Shown here: positions 8,376-17,171 of the stretch, piece after piece
How positions within the stretch are numbered: position 1 is the first letter of the stretch
How the letters are laid out: each line of letters begins with the position of its first letter
From: Ardenticatenaceae bacterium
Lineage (GTDB): Bacteria > Chloroflexota > Anaerolineae > Promineifilales > Promineifilaceae
Reading direction: 5' to 3'
Length of the DNA stretch: 33,011 nucleotides
Assembly: GCA_020634495.1 (NCBI GenBank)
Contig: JACKBR010000051.1
Coordinates: forward strand, 1 to 33,011
Translations under genes and position numbers: made by a program
Notes under the pieces: generated by a model
Told to the model about the DNA's origin: nothing
What the model saw: only the letters and a program-made list of their open reading frames with translations
The model's database searches: none

Positions 8376-9329
8376 TTAAACCGCCCGACTGTGTGGGTCG
8401 AGCGCGTCTCGTAGACCGTCGCCGACAAAATTGATGCTGAGGACGGTCAACACGATTAACAAACCGGGAAAAATCCACAGCCAGGGGGCCGATTCGATAT
8501 AGTTGTAAGAGCCATCGAGCATGTTGCCCCAGGTGGCGGTTGGCGGCTGTACGCCAAGCCCCAAAAAGCTGATGTACGCTTCGGAGAGAATGGCGTTGGC
8601 CACTCCCAGTGTTGCCGACACCACGATGGGGGCGATGCTGTTGGGCAGGATGTGCTTGAAAATAATTTCCCAATTGGGCGTGCCAATGGCTTTGGCAGCC
8701 AGAATAAATTCGTTTTCCTTGACGGAGAGGAATTCGGCGCGAACGATGCGGGCCAGGTACATCCAGCTTGTCAGGCCGATAATGAGAATAATGACGATGA
8801 CGCTGCCGCTAAAGGTGCGGCCTAACACGGTGACATCGGGGATGGAGCCGCCAAAAAATTTAGCCATCACGATCAGCAGAAAAAGCTGGGGAATGTTTAG
8901 CGCAGCTTCGGTGAAGCGCATCAGGAATGCGTCGATTTTGCCGCCGTAGTAGCCAGCAATTGCGCCAACGAGTACCCCGATGGCTGTTTCTAGAATAACG
9001 GCCGTTAACCCAATCAACAATGAAATCTGACCGCCATAAATGGTGCGAATTAAAATATCGCGGCCTACCGTATCTGTGCCAAATGGATGTTCGGCCGTTG
9101 GCCCAGTCAGGCGAAGGCTCGTGTCGGTAAAATTAGCGTCTGCTTCGCTGTAAACCAGTGCGCCACCAAAGGCGTACACAAAGAGCAAAACAATAACAAC
9201 AGCGCCAACCAACGCCATTTTATGACGACGAAAGCGTCGCCAGGTCATTTGCCACAGGGTTAATGGCGGGGCTTCCAGAACATCGGCACCCAGGTTGAGG
9301 GTTGCCACAGAAGGATCGACAGAACTCAT
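8376..9329 (-). CDS. Dpp/Opp-type ABC permease, DppC-like
   Basis: 317-residue membrane permease. The OppC_N-type cytoplasmic lead (WRRFRRHKMALVGAVVIVLL) gives the first transmembrane helix at about 37-58, followed by about five more helices. The coupling loop with the EAA-type motif is around AAKAIGTPNWEIIFKHILPN, and ISFLGLGVQPPTATWG near the C-terminus is typical of DppC. It partners with the DppB-like protein encoded 11 bases upstream. Confidence 0.93.
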   Translation of the reverse strand: MSSVDPSVATLNLGADVLEAPPLTLWQMTWRRFRRHKMALVGAVVIVLLFVYAFGGALVYSEADANFTDTSLRLTGPTAEHPFGTDTVGRDILIRTIYGGQISLLIGLTAVILETAIGVLVGAIAGYYGGKIDAFLMRFTEAALNIPQLFLLIVMAKFFGGSIPDVTVLGRTFSGSVIVIILIIGLTSWMYLARIVRAEFLSVKENEFILAAKAIGTPNWEIIFKHILPNSIAPIVVSATLGVANAILSEAYISFLGLGVQPPTATWGNMLDGSYNYIESAPWLWIFPGLLIVLTVLSINFVGDGLRDALDPHSRAV

Positions 9330-9340
9330 AAGGCAACCTC

Positions 9341-10375
9341 TTAGTCGTACCGGATGCGTGGGTCTAACCAGGCATAGGTAATATCGGTCAAAATTTGAAA
9401 GATGATGACAACCAGTGATAAAAGCATCAGGATGCCCATGACCACGGGCACATCGTTGCGGGACACATGATCCAGGAAAAGACGCCCCATGCCTGGCCAG
9501 GCGAAGATGCGTTCGGTCACCACAGCGCCGCCCAGCAAGAAGGGAATGTCCAGGCCAATGACGGTGACAATGGGCAGGGACGCATTTTTAAGCGCATGAA
9601 CCAAAATGATCGTACGCCCTTTTAATCCTTTGGCTTTGGCGGTGCGAATATAATCCTGATTCATGACTTCTAGCATGGTGCTGCGAATGTATCGGCTGTA
9701 AGCGGCCGTACTGATAACGGCAATGCTCACCACTGGCAAAATTAAATGCAGCAGTACCTGCCCGGTTGTTTTGCCAACTTTGGGATCAAACATGCCCACG
9801 GCGGGCAGAGAGGGCAATCCCCAGCGCTGGAAGTTGACGGAAAAGATGTAGATCGAAAGCAGGGCAATGAAGAAGATGGGCATCGAGTAACCAATGAAGG
9901 AAACGGCCGTTATCGTGTGATCAAACAACGAATATTGTCGCAGCGCCGAATACACCCCAATAAACAAGGCCAACACCACAATGACCACTTCCGAAGCCAC
10001 CATCAAGATGAGCGTATTGGGCACCCTGTCCCAGATGACCTCCAAAACCGGCTTGCCCCGGTTTACAAGAGACGTGCCAAAATCGCCGCGCAGCACACCC
10101 AAACGATGCCCCGGCGTTTCGGCAACGCCATCACCGTCCACGTCAAACGTAGACCAATCGTTCCCCGCCAGCCAATACACATATTGCAGGTAAATCGGTT
10201 TATCCAGGCCCAGCTGGCGGGTTAACCGCTCCCGGTCATCGGGCCGGGTTGCCCGGCGACCACCCATCGTGGCCAATGGATCGCCCATGTTCTGCATCAG
10301 CGTAAAAAGCACCACGCTAATAATGAACAGCAAGGGAATGGCTTGCAGCAGCCGGCGAATGATATATCGACTCAT
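9341..10375 (-). CDS. Dpp/Opp-type ABC permease, DppB-like
   Basis: 344-residue permease beginning MSRYIIRRLLQAIPLLFIISVV, the usual DppB/OppB start. It has six predicted transmembrane helices and the cytoplasmic coupling loop YIRTAKAKGLKGRTIILVHALKN. A periplasmic insert after helix 1 (about 40-100) includes a GLDKPIYLQYVYWL segment common to the family. It lies between the substrate-binding protein gene and the DppC-like gene. Confidence 0.93.
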   Translation of the reverse strand: MSRYIIRRLLQAIPLLFIISVVLFTLMQNMGDPLATMGGRRATRPDDRERLTRQLGLDKPIYLQYVYWLAGNDWSTFDVDGDGVAETPGHRLGVLRGDFGTSLVNRGKPVLEVIWDRVPNTLILMVASEVVIVVLALFIGVYSALRQYSLFDHTITAVSFIGYSMPIFFIALLSIYIFSVNFQRWGLPSLPAVGMFDPKVGKTTGQVLLHLILPVVSIAVISTAAYSRYIRSTMLEVMNQDYIRTAKAKGLKGRTIILVHALKNASLPIVTVIGLDIPFLLGGAVVTERIFAWPGMGRLFLDHVSRNDVPVVMGILMLLSLVVIIFQILTDITYAWLDPRIRYD

Positions 10376-10410
10376 AATCGTTGGCTCTTTGGAAATTCAG
10401 GAGGTTGTGA

Positions 10411-10460
10411 TGCGTGAAACGTGAAACGTGATTAGCTTTCACGCATCACGTTTCACGCGT
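10411..10460. repeat. GTGAAACGTG hairpin repeat between binding protein and permease genes
   Basis: GCGTGAAACGTG at 10412-10423 pairs with CACGTTTCACGC at 10447-10458, with a second GTGAAACGTGA word in between. In the mRNA this hairpin follows the binding protein gene, where such structures often protect the more abundant upstream transcript. That role is inferred. Confidence 0.75.
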
Positions 10461-10496
10461 TATTCAAAATCCTCTAAACTCCAATAGACAGACTTC

Positions 10497-12227
10497 TTAC
10501 TCGCTCAAATCCCATTCACCAATATTGAAGAACGGTGTTGCTCCAGACATTTTCACATTCGTGAGTTTGGGGCTGAGTGCCCAGATGTCCGGGTCTTGCC
10601 AGATGCCAAGCCAGACCACATCGTTAAACATGATGTTGGTAATTTCGTAGAACGTTTGCTGCCGGTCTTCAAAATTGATCTGGGTGGTTTGCTGGGTGAA
10701 CAGGCTGTCCAGACGATCATCACACAGGCGCTGCCAGTTGCCGCCGTCGGGATTTTCCTCGCTGGGGATTTCGCTGCAATACCAGTAGTAATGATCGGGA
10801 TCAGGGTAGGCCGGGCCGTCGGACCATTCAAAGATGTCCAACTCACCACTGGCCGCCGGGCCGCCATCAGACAGCCCGCCGAAGAAAATGTCGGCGTCGT
10901 AGCTAACAATGTCCAGCTTAATGCCAACTTCTGCCAGCTGTTGTTGGGCCACAGCCTGCATATCCTGGCGAATTTCGCGGATGGTTGTACCGTGCGTCAG
11001 TTCCAGCTCAACGCCGTCTTTATCACGGGTGCCGTCATCATTGGTATCAATCCAGCCAGCTTCATCGAGCAGCGCTTTGGCCGCTTCTGGATCGTAGGGC
11101 CAGGGTTCGATGGCTGGATCCATGTAGGGCATGTTGTCCCACAGCGTGGCTGCCGGTTTGGTTAAACCCAGCAGCAAGTCCTGGGCAATCGTTTCCCGGT
11201 CGATGGCCATAGCAATTGCCTGGCGCACACGTGCATCCTGCACAGCGGGATGCCCAGGCGCGGCGTCGTCTCCAAAGTAGAAGAACCAGCCTTCATTGTA
11301 CCCGGATGGTACGGAAAGAATCTGCACGCCAGCATCTTCCAGAGCGGGGATGTCTGAATAGGCAATAAAGGTGCCTAGATCGCCGTCGCCAGTTTGCAAG
11401 GCAGCGATTTGAGCAGCGTCATCCGGTACAAAACGGACGAAGATTTCGTCGATGTTTGGTGCCGGGCCCCAATAATTGTCATTGGCAACAAAGCGGGCAA
11501 AACTGCCAGATTCCCATTCAGCAAAAACATAAGGGCCAGCGCCAACGGTTGGTGCCAGGTTCCATTCAGCATTGTCCAAGGTTCCGTCAGCGTCAAAGAC
11601 AGGGCGCAGAACGTGTTCTGGCAGGATGCCATGCCACAGGGTCGCCTGCCAGGGCACAAAGGGTTCGCTAAAGGTTACAACTACCGTTGTGTCGTCTGGC
11701 GCTTCGGCGCTGGCAATTTGGTCGTAGGGGTAGGTTGAGGTCACAATATTGTTGGGGTCTACCACCATTTCATAGGTGAAAATGAAATCGGCGGAGGTGA
11801 TGGGGGTGCCATCAGACCAGACAATATCATCACGTAGGTTAAAGGTGAGTACGGTGCCATCTTCAGAGATGCCGCCGTTTTCCAGCGAGGGCATTTCGGT
11901 GAGCAAAACAGGGAATGGCTCGTTGTTTTCATCGAAGTGCCAGGCCCATACTTCCCAAAACTGGTAGGTGATTGTGGTGAACCACATGCTGGTATAAAGC
12001 GGACTCAGGGTGTCGAATTCCTGGGTAAAGATAAAGGTGGCAACTTTGTGTTCATCGGTGGTGGTTTCTTCGGCGGCTGACTCGTCAGTGGTTGCCTGTT
12101 CGTCAGTCGTGTCTGAGGTGGTTCCTTCATCGGTGGTATCGCTCGTTCCTTCGCTGCCGCCGCAGGCCACAAGCAAACCGGCGATGAGTAGCAATAACCA
12201 AATCTTGAAAATCGTTTTCCTTTCCAT
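10497..12227 (-). CDS. Family 5 extracellular solute-binding lipoprotein (peptide/amine importer)
   Basis: 576-residue SBP_bac_5 protein, the ligand-capturing subunit of the downstream permease/ATPase set. The N-terminus has a lipoprotein signal (positive MERK, hydrophobic stretch, lipobox LVAC with Cys22), then a Thr/Asp/Glu/Ser-rich linker (about 23-60) that tethers the domain to the membrane. The mature domain shows family features such as DGTPITSADFIFTYEMV, VRQAIAMAIDRETIAQ and DPEAAKALLDEAGW. AAGGAGAAGG precedes the start. Substrate class (peptide, amine, nickel, sugar) cannot be fixed; the upstream flavin oxidase hints at N-methylated amino acids. Confidence 0.93.
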   Translation of the reverse strand: MERKTIFKIWLLLLIAGLLVACGGSEGTSDTTDEGTTSDTTDEQATTDESAAEETTTDEHKVATFIFTQEFDTLSPLYTSMWFTTITYQFWEVWAWHFDENNEPFPVLLTEMPSLENGGISEDGTVLTFNLRDDIVWSDGTPITSADFIFTYEMVVDPNNIVTSTYPYDQIASAEAPDDTTVVVTFSEPFVPWQATLWHGILPEHVLRPVFDADGTLDNAEWNLAPTVGAGPYVFAEWESGSFARFVANDNYWGPAPNIDEIFVRFVPDDAAQIAALQTGDGDLGTFIAYSDIPALEDAGVQILSVPSGYNEGWFFYFGDDAAPGHPAVQDARVRQAIAMAIDRETIAQDLLLGLTKPAATLWDNMPYMDPAIEPWPYDPEAAKALLDEAGWIDTNDDGTRDKDGVELELTHGTTIREIRQDMQAVAQQQLAEVGIKLDIVSYDADIFFGGLSDGGPAASGELDIFEWSDGPAYPDPDHYYWYCSEIPSEENPDGGNWQRLCDDRLDSLFTQQTTQINFEDRQQTFYEITNIMFNDVVWLGIWQDPDIWALSPKLTNVKMSGATPFFNIGEWDLSE

Positions 12228-12282
12228 TTTCCTTCTCCTTTTAATAAGGGGTGCGCTGCAAAAGTGCGTTGCACCGGCAAAC

Positions 12283-13464
12283 TTAAACCATAAATTCTTT
12301 CACCGGATTTTCGGCGAAGAGAATGGGGCGACTAATTTGAAAGGGAGTCAGGTCGTAATTGGACTTTGCTTGGGTGGCTAGCTGGCTCAATATTTTGCCC
12401 AGCAGCGTGGCGAACTTGAAGGCGTGGCCTGCGCCTACGGCGATGGCTACGTTGGGATGTTGGGGTAGGGTATCCAGGACAAAATCGCGGTCGGGGGGCA
12501 TGGTGTAGAGGCAGGTTTTGGTGGTGATGACGGGGCCGTGGGCCGAGGGCAGGTATTGGCGTAGGAAGGTGTCTGTGCGTTGGAAAGCGGCCGTATCCAG
12601 TTCAAAGGTGCGGGATTCGGCCGTGGTTTCCTGCCCACCTACGTCCTGGGCAATTTTGGGGCCAGCCTCGCCAAAGGCAGGGAAACCGTAGTAGCATGGC
12701 TCATCCATCCATATCCAGATGGGGAACCGCTCCGGGGTAAAATCGGCCAGGTGGGGCGAGGCATAATAAGTGACCTGTTCCTGGGTAACAGTGAGGTTGA
12801 TTTGGGTGCCAAAGTGGGCCAGCAGTTGGTTGGTCCAGGCTCCACTGGCGATGATTAGCTTCTCGCAGCGGTAGGTTTCGCCGCCAGCAACGACGGTGAT
12901 TTCGTTGTCCGCCGTATGGATTTTGGTAATCGGGGCATTATCGCGCAAAACTGCGCCGTATTCTCTGGCCAGCCGCTGGTGGGCGGCATTGCTCCTGGCC
13001 GCAGCAACCAGGCCGCTCTCAGTTTGGTACAGGCCCCGTACATGGTCGGGTAAGCGCCACTGCGGCCAGCGGTGCATGATTTCCGCGGCGTCTAGCAGTT
13101 CAAAGGGCACACCGCTGGCGGTTAGGCTGTTGGTATAGTCGGTGAGCGGCAGGCGGGAACCGGCAGGCGACAAATCGAGGCCACCTGTTTTGAGAACAAG
13201 CTGCTCGTTGGCATCGGCTTCAACGGCCGTCCAGGCTCGATAGGCTTCTTTGGCTAAGTTTACATAAAAGGGATTGTGGTACGACAGGCGGATGATGCGC
13301 GAATGGTCTTGCGAGCCGCCTCGCACATGCCCTAAAGAAAACTGTTCTAGCCCCAAGACATCATCGCCGGCTTGTTTTGCCAGCCAATATGCCGCTGCGC
13401 TCCCAATTCCCCCCAGGCCTAATACCAGGTATTGAAACGCTCGTTTCCTAACTGGTTCCCGCAC
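12283..13464 (-). CDS. Monomeric sarcosine oxidase/N-methyltryptophan oxidase-like flavoenzyme
   Basis: Flavin-dependent amine oxidase of the MSOX/SolA type, which demethylates N-methyl amino acids to formaldehyde, H2O2 and the free amine. FAD-binding GLGGIGS is at residues 16-22. The covalent-flavin segment TCLYTMPPDRDF carries Cys318, matching Cys315 of monomeric sarcosine oxidase, and GHAFKF carries Lys350, matching the oxygen-activating Lys348. I prefer the GTG at 13464 (393 residues) because GGAGAG lies six bases upstream of it. A longer GTG start at 13488 (401 residues) lacks a clear ribosome site. The importer binding-protein gene follows after 55 bases, so co-transcription is likely. 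Confidence 0.87.
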   Translation of the reverse strand: MREPVRKRAFQYLVLGLGGIGSAAAYWLAKQAGDDVLGLEQFSLGHVRGGSQDHSRIIRLSYHNPFYVNLAKEAYRAWTAVEADANEQLVLKTGGLDLSPAGSRLPLTDYTNSLTASGVPFELLDAAEIMHRWPQWRLPDHVRGLYQTESGLVAAARSNAAHQRLAREYGAVLRDNAPITKIHTADNEITVVAGGETYRCEKLIIASGAWTNQLLAHFGTQINLTVTQEQVTYYASPHLADFTPERFPIWIWMDEPCYYGFPAFGEAGPKIAQDVGGQETTAESRTFELDTAAFQRTDTFLRQYLPSAHGPVITTKTCLYTMPPDRDFVLDTLPQHPNVAIAVGAGHAFKFATLLGKILSQLATQAKSNYDLTPFQISRPILFAENPVKEFMV

Positions 13465-13662
13465 TGTTTGCTCTCCACAATGATTCACAAAGCTGGTTTC
13501 TTTTAGGGCTAAAAACAGGTCTCATTCAGGTTGTTAAAAGATGGGGAAGTGTATAACCGACTGGGCAAATGTCAAGGAATTGGGGATGAGAAACGGCCGT
13601 TTCCAGCCAGAATGTTGTAGAATACGGCCGTAATTTCCCCCCGATATTCATAAGGAGCAACG

Positions 13663-14154
13663 ATGCACAAAAATGATGTAGAAACGCTCATTGCCTACAA
13701 CTTTTGGGCCGACAACGAAATTTTAGCCGCCTGCGAGCATATTTCTGTGGCTGATTTCACGCGCCAGGCGTCGCCCGACCCCGGTTGGCACAGCCTGCGC
13801 GGCACGCTGGTGCATCTGCTAGACACCGAATATGGCTGGCGGGTGGCCCTGCAAAACTTGCCGGATGCTGGGGTGATGCAGGAAGATGATTTCCCGAATG
13901 TGGCCAGCCTGCGGGTGCGCTGGCAGGCGGAAGCAGCCGCCTGGCAAGACTATATTGCTGCTTTGGACGAAGCTGCGCTGAATGCCGTCTGGCGGGCAGA
14001 GGAAACGATTCAGCGAACGCGCTGGCAAACGATTTTGCATGTGATTAACGACGGCACTTATCATCGCAGCGAAGCAGCGGCAATGCTCACGGGTTACGGC
14101 CGTTCGCCCGGCGAGCTGGATTTTGAAGGCTATTTGGTGTGGCTGGGAAAGTGA
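13663..14154 (+). CDS. DinB-family protein with a substituted metal ligand
   Basis: 163-residue DinB four-helix bundle protein (family includes damage-inducible proteins and thiol-dependent metalloenzymes). His51 (VHLLDTEYGW) is the first expected metal ligand. The later motif reads HVINDGTYHRSE, where family members usually have HxxNHxxYHR, so the second His is Asp130 and the third is His134. Metal binding may be altered. AAGGAG precedes the ATG by five bases (AAGGAGCAACGATG). The 5' region holds two ACGGCCGT sites. Cellular role unknown. Confidence 0.85.
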   Translation: MHKNDVETLIAYNFWADNEILAACEHISVADFTRQASPDPGWHSLRGTLVHLLDTEYGWRVALQNLPDAGVMQEDDFPNVASLRVRWQAEAAAWQDYIAALDEAALNAVWRAEETIQRTRWQTILHVINDGTYHRSEAAAMLTGYGRSPGELDFEGYLVWLGK

Positions 14155-14239
14155 GCCACAAAGACCTGTTGCCACCGTCTGCCGAGAGTGCTAAGATACG
14201 AACGCATGTTCCATTTCAAAAGGATTGGGAGTGAAGGCA

Positions 14240-14701
14240 ATGACACGAGCAACAGTAGCGGAAGCACGAGCCTTTGAAAGCTGGCAAGATTATCAGGATG
14301 CTCTTAAACGGGCCATCGCACCGCTCACCGAAGAACAGCTTCAGCAGCGGCTTCTGCCTGGCCTGCGTTCGCCTGGCGAAATTGCCGAGCACATCGTCTT
14401 TGGCCGCGCTTTGCACCTGCATCGCACGCTGGGTGAAAAGGCGGCGGCATTGATCCCTCTGCAACGTTGGGATGACGCTGATGATTTGCCGCGAACGGCC
14501 GTTGAAATTGTGCAAGGGCTGGCCCTGACCTGGCGGTTCATCACCGACTGCCTGATGAGCGGCTCTCCCGCTGGCGACCTAACCGAGGAAGAGACCGAGA
14601 TTGTGCAAACAGTCTGGGGGCTGCTTGACCATGACCTGCCCCATGCCGGGGAGCTGTCCCTGCTGCTGGGCGCGGCGGGTCTGCCGGGGGTTGAAATTTA
14701 G
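14240..14701 (+). CDS. Second DinB-like protein
   Basis: 153 residues (ATG at 14240; GTG 14231 is an alternative, both have a plausible GGGAG/AAGGA upstream). It has a DinB-superfamily helical pattern with SPGEIAEHIVFGRALHLHRTL in helix 2 and HDLPHAGELSLLLG near the end, the positions of the usual His ligands. It lies 85 bases after the first DinB gene but is not close to it in sequence, so a recent tandem duplication is unlikely. The next gene follows after 8 bases. Role unknown. Confidence 0.75.
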   Translation: MTRATVAEARAFESWQDYQDALKRAIAPLTEEQLQQRLLPGLRSPGEIAEHIVFGRALHLHRTLGEKAAALIPLQRWDDADDLPRTAVEIVQGLALTWRFITDCLMSGSPAGDLTEEETEIVQTVWGLLDHDLPHAGELSLLLGAAGLPGVEI

Positions 14702-14709
14702 CGCCACGA

Positions 14710-15225
14710 ATGATATTACCCAAGAAGCGAGACCCCAGATTTATCACCGTGCGGCGCGGCGGCACGCTGCAAGATGCCGAGCATCATTTGCTGGCGTTGT
14801 GGGCTGCCGACTGTGCTGAGCATGTGCTGCATTTATTTGTTGCGGTGGAGCCTGAAGATGAACGGCCGTATCGAGCCATCGAACAGGTGCGTGCCTGGAC
14901 GCGCAAGGAGGTCACCATGACTGAATCCCGCGCAGCCGGTGGCCACGCCATGGCGGCGGCCAGAGAATTGAGCGGCGCAGCACGCTTTGCAGCATTTGCT
15001 GCTGGCCAGGCAGCCTGCGTACCACACGTCGCCGCCCACGAGCTTGGCGCAGCCGCCTACGCCATCAAAGCCGTGCAGGCCGCCGCACCCAAAGGCGCAG
15101 GCAAAGCCGCCGGTCATTTGGAATGCCAGTGGCAGCGCGCACAGCTCCCTGTTGCCATCCGCGAGCTAGTCCTGGACGATCAGCGGCTGCGCAACGACAT
15201 CTGCTGGTCAGTTTTCGACTGCTGA
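14710..15225 (+). CDS. Imm-5-like putative immunity protein
   Basis: 171 residues, very Ala-rich and probably all helical. The N-terminal RDPRFITVRRGGTLQDAEHHLLALWAAD region and the Ala/His-rich centre (AAHELGAAAYAIKAVQAA) match the widespread Imm-5-like family of putative immunity proteins, seen next to polymorphic toxins and also alone in accessory regions. No toxin gene is adjacent here, so a protective role is not supported by context. Starts 8 bases after the DinB-like gene, probably in the same mRNA. Family recalled from pattern. Confidence 0.75.
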   Translation: MILPKKRDPRFITVRRGGTLQDAEHHLLALWAADCAEHVLHLFVAVEPEDERPYRAIEQVRAWTRKEVTMTESRAAGGHAMAAARELSGAARFAAFAAGQAACVPHVAAHELGAAAYAIKAVQAAAPKGAGKAAGHLECQWQRAQLPVAIRELVLDDQRLRNDICWSVFDC

Positions 15226-15280
15226 GGGCTGGTTATCATTAAAAATAGCCTGGATGCGCAACGCAAAGCAGAATGCACGT

Positions 15281-15380
15281 GCGCCAGCGCAACACCATGA
15301 ATGAAAATCAACAGATTACAAAGATGACACAGATTTTCCTTTTTCTCTGCGTCTCCGTGTCTCTGCGTTAAAATTATTTT
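15281..15380 (+). repeat. Divergent copy of the leader repeat
   Basis: Contains GCGCAACACCATGAATGAAAAT and CAGATT words shared with the three better copies downstream. It then ends in the variant tail TCTCTGCGTCTCCGTGTCTCTGCG followed by TTAAAATTATTTT. No gene follows directly; another copy begins three bases later. The 15226-15497 spacer holds only these two repeats. Confidence 0.7.
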
Positions 15381-15382
15381 GA

Positions 15383-15489
15383 ATGAGACGACATGAGCGC
15401 AAGCTCAACACCATGAATGAAAATCAGCAGATTAACCAGATTTTGATCAGCGTTCATCTGCGTTTATCAGCGTCCTATTTACGAAGGAG
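15383..15489 (+). repeat. Leader repeat copy carrying a Shine-Dalgarno (upstream of DUF2200)
   Basis: 107 bases that differ at only six positions from 16271-16377. It contains the mini-hairpin TGAGC-GCAA-GCTCA, CAGCAGATT words, ATCAGCGTTCATCTGCG, and ends in TTTACGAAGGAG, which acts as the ribosome binding site of the next gene. Confidence 0.9.
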
Positions 15490-15497
15490 AAATGACA

Positions 15498-15848
15498 ATG
15501 ACAAAACATCGAATCTATACAATGGCCTTTTCCGGCGTTTATCCGCTGTATGTGCAAAAAGCGGAGCGCAAAAACCGAACCAAAGAAGAAGTTGACGAAA
15601 TCATCTGCTGGCTGACAGGCTATGACCAGGCTGGCTTAGAGCAGCAAATTGAGCAGAAAAACGATTTTGAAACTTTTTTTGCCCAGGCTCCCACCATGAA
15701 TCCCAATCGGTTGCTCATCAAGGGCGTTGTCTGCGGTGTGCGCGTTGAAGAAATCGAAGACCCGCTGATGCAAAAAATACGCTATTTAGACAAGCTGATC
15801 GATGAACTGGCCAAAGGCAAAGCAATGGAGAAAATTCTGCGGCAATAA
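15498..15848 (+). CDS. DUF2200-family protein
   Basis: 116 residues matching the DUF2200 family almost end to end: [61 protein letters not shown] and the C-terminal [12 protein letters not shown]. Function unknown; the family is small, cytosolic and patchily distributed. The ATG at 15498 is chosen over 15492 because the GGAG at 15486-15489 is eight bases from it. That GGAG is the last part of the upstream leader repeat. Confidence 0.92.
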   Translation: MTKHRIYTMAFSGVYPLYVQKAERKNRTKEEVDEIICWLTGYDQAGLEQQIEQKNDFETFFAQAPTMNPNRLLIKGVVCGVRVEEIEDPLMQKIRYLDKLIDELAKGKAMEKILRQ

Positions 15849-15896
15849 TGTGTTTTGCCATGAAAAAGCACCGCTTTGCTGGCGTAAAGAATTAAA

Positions 15897-16245
15897 ATGA
15901 TGACTCAAAACCGAACCTCTGTTATGGATAGCCTAAAGTCTTTTGTTACGCTGCTGTTGATTAGCGCCACCTTGGTTGTGCCGTTGTTTGTCCTGGAATG
16001 GATTAACCGCAAGACGCTTTTTGAAGACTTTCCTTGTGCTCTTTACCTTCATGTCGCTGCATTCACTCTTCATTGTGCTCTTGCTGGCACCCGCTCTCCG
16101 CAGCCTTCGAGCAGAAAAGAGTCTGAGGGCGTTAACATTCCGCCAATGGGTTGGGCTTTTGCTGGGTGCTGTGCTCATATTTGCCTATGTCGATGTCGTG
16201 ATTGATCAGCTCCCCTGCTTCCTTGGGGTGCCAAATTGCGATTAA
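15897..16245 (+). pseudogene. Small membrane protein, frame broken at a T run
   Basis: The first frame from 15897 gives an N-terminal hydrophobic helix (SFVTLLLISATLVVPLFVLEW, about 14-35) up to NRKTLF. After the TTTTT at 16018-16022 the sensible continuation lies in another frame: LKTFLVLFTFMSLHSLFIVLLLAPAL, then WVGLLLGAVLIFAYVDVVIDQ, ending at 16245. Joined, this is about 115 residues with three membrane helices. It could be a one-base sequencing indel, a real frameshift mutation, or slippage. Family not recognised. Confidence 0.65.
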
Positions 16246-16270
16246 TAACAGTGTTTATACCGCATTTTAG

Positions 16271-16377
16271 ATGAGACTTCATGAGCGCAAGCTCAACACC
16301 ATGAATTAAAATCAGCAGATTGCGCAGATTTTGATCAGCGTTCATCTGCGTTTATCAGCGTCCTATTTACGAAGGAG
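16271..16377 (+). repeat. Leader repeat copy carrying a Shine-Dalgarno (upstream of RibD-like gene)
   Basis: About 94% identical to 15383-15489 over 107 bases, including the TGAGC-GCAA-GCTCA mini-hairpin and the terminal TTTACGAAGGAG. The GGAG is seven bases from the TTG start of the next gene. Confidence 0.9.
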
Positions 16378-16384
16378 CTCAACC

Positions 16385-16974
16385 TTGAGAAAAATTGTTG
16401 TGCTTGAACACATTTCCCTTGATGGCGTCATCCAGGCCCTGGCGGGCCAGAAGAAGATACCAGCGGCGGCTTTGTGCATGGCGGCTGGGTGTCGCACATT
16501 CCGACGCGGCGCTGGGCAAGCTCCTGAGACGGCAGATGAACCTGCCATTTGACCTGCTGTTAGGGCGCAAAACATTTGAAATTTGGGAACCGTACTGGCC
16601 AAACCACGGCGACATCTGGCCCGGAGCCAACACGGCAACCAAGTACGTGGCCTCGAATACCCGAACCTCTAGCGACTGGCAAACGGCCGTATTTCTAAGT
16701 GGCAACATTGCCGAACAAATCGCCCAAATCAAGCAGCAGCCAGGGCCAGATTTGCACGTTTGGGGCAGTGGCGATCTCATCCAGACGCTCATGAAGCATG
16801 ATTTGGTGGATGTTCTGGCTGATGATATACCCGGTCACTTTGGGCAGCGGCAAGCGGCTGTTTGCTGGTGGCACCATCCCGGCGACGTTCCAGGTGACAG
16901 AAAGCGAAGTCACCCCCAATGGTGTCATTGTGGTGAATTACGAGCGCAGCGGCACCATCACAACTGGAGGTTGA
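16385..16974 (+). pseudogene. RibD/dihydrofolate reductase-family protein, several frameshifts
   Basis: Joining frames recovers a near full-length (about 195 residue) RibD C-terminal/DHFR-like protein. The order is [17 protein letters not shown], then [18 protein letters not shown], then [33 protein letters not shown], then [23 protein letters not shown], then [21 protein letters not shown]. Frame changes fall near 16440 (CCC where CCCC would keep frame), near 16495 and near 16823. The start is TTG after the repeat-borne GGAG. Retained family identity on either side of every break points to recent or technical indels, not long decay. Confidence 0.8.
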
Positions 16975-17018
16975 TAGAAATTCTAGCTACCGGGCACTTT
17001 TGGCTTGAAAAAGAAATG

Positions 17019-17092
17019 GAACGCAGATTAACGCAGATTTCGCTGATTTTTTCTTTTATCTGCGTTATCCGCGTTTATCAGCGTCCTATTTT
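17019..17092 (+). repeat. Short relative of the leader repeat
   Basis: Contains CGCAGATTAACGCAGATTTC, ATCTGCGTTATCCGCG and TTTATCAGCGTCCTATTT, sharing the tail of the 15383 and 16271 copies but lacking the TGAGCGCAAGCTCA head. It lies between the RibD-like and third DinB-like genes. Confidence 0.7.
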
Positions 17093-17171
17093 CAAACTGA
17101 GGGATAGCTAGATAGAAATTCACAATTCCCTCTCGGATGAGTGATGAAAGGTGTTGCTGATTGGAGGACCG

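Noticed and set aside
8302..8673. N-terminal extension of the DppD-like protein to a start at 8673
   Set aside because: The extension runs through the palindromic repeat and the permease gene; family homology starts at the ATG at 8301.
12005..12280. An open frame upstream of and overlapping the solute-binding protein start
   Set aside because: It is an out-of-frame shadow of the signal peptide and linker region, Pro/Lys-rich with no motif.
16018..16022. Programmed frameshifting at the T run in the small membrane protein gene
   Set aside because: TTTTT alone is not a good slippery site, no downstream structure or Shine-Dalgarno stimulator is evident, and neighbouring genes have similar breaks that cannot all be programmed.
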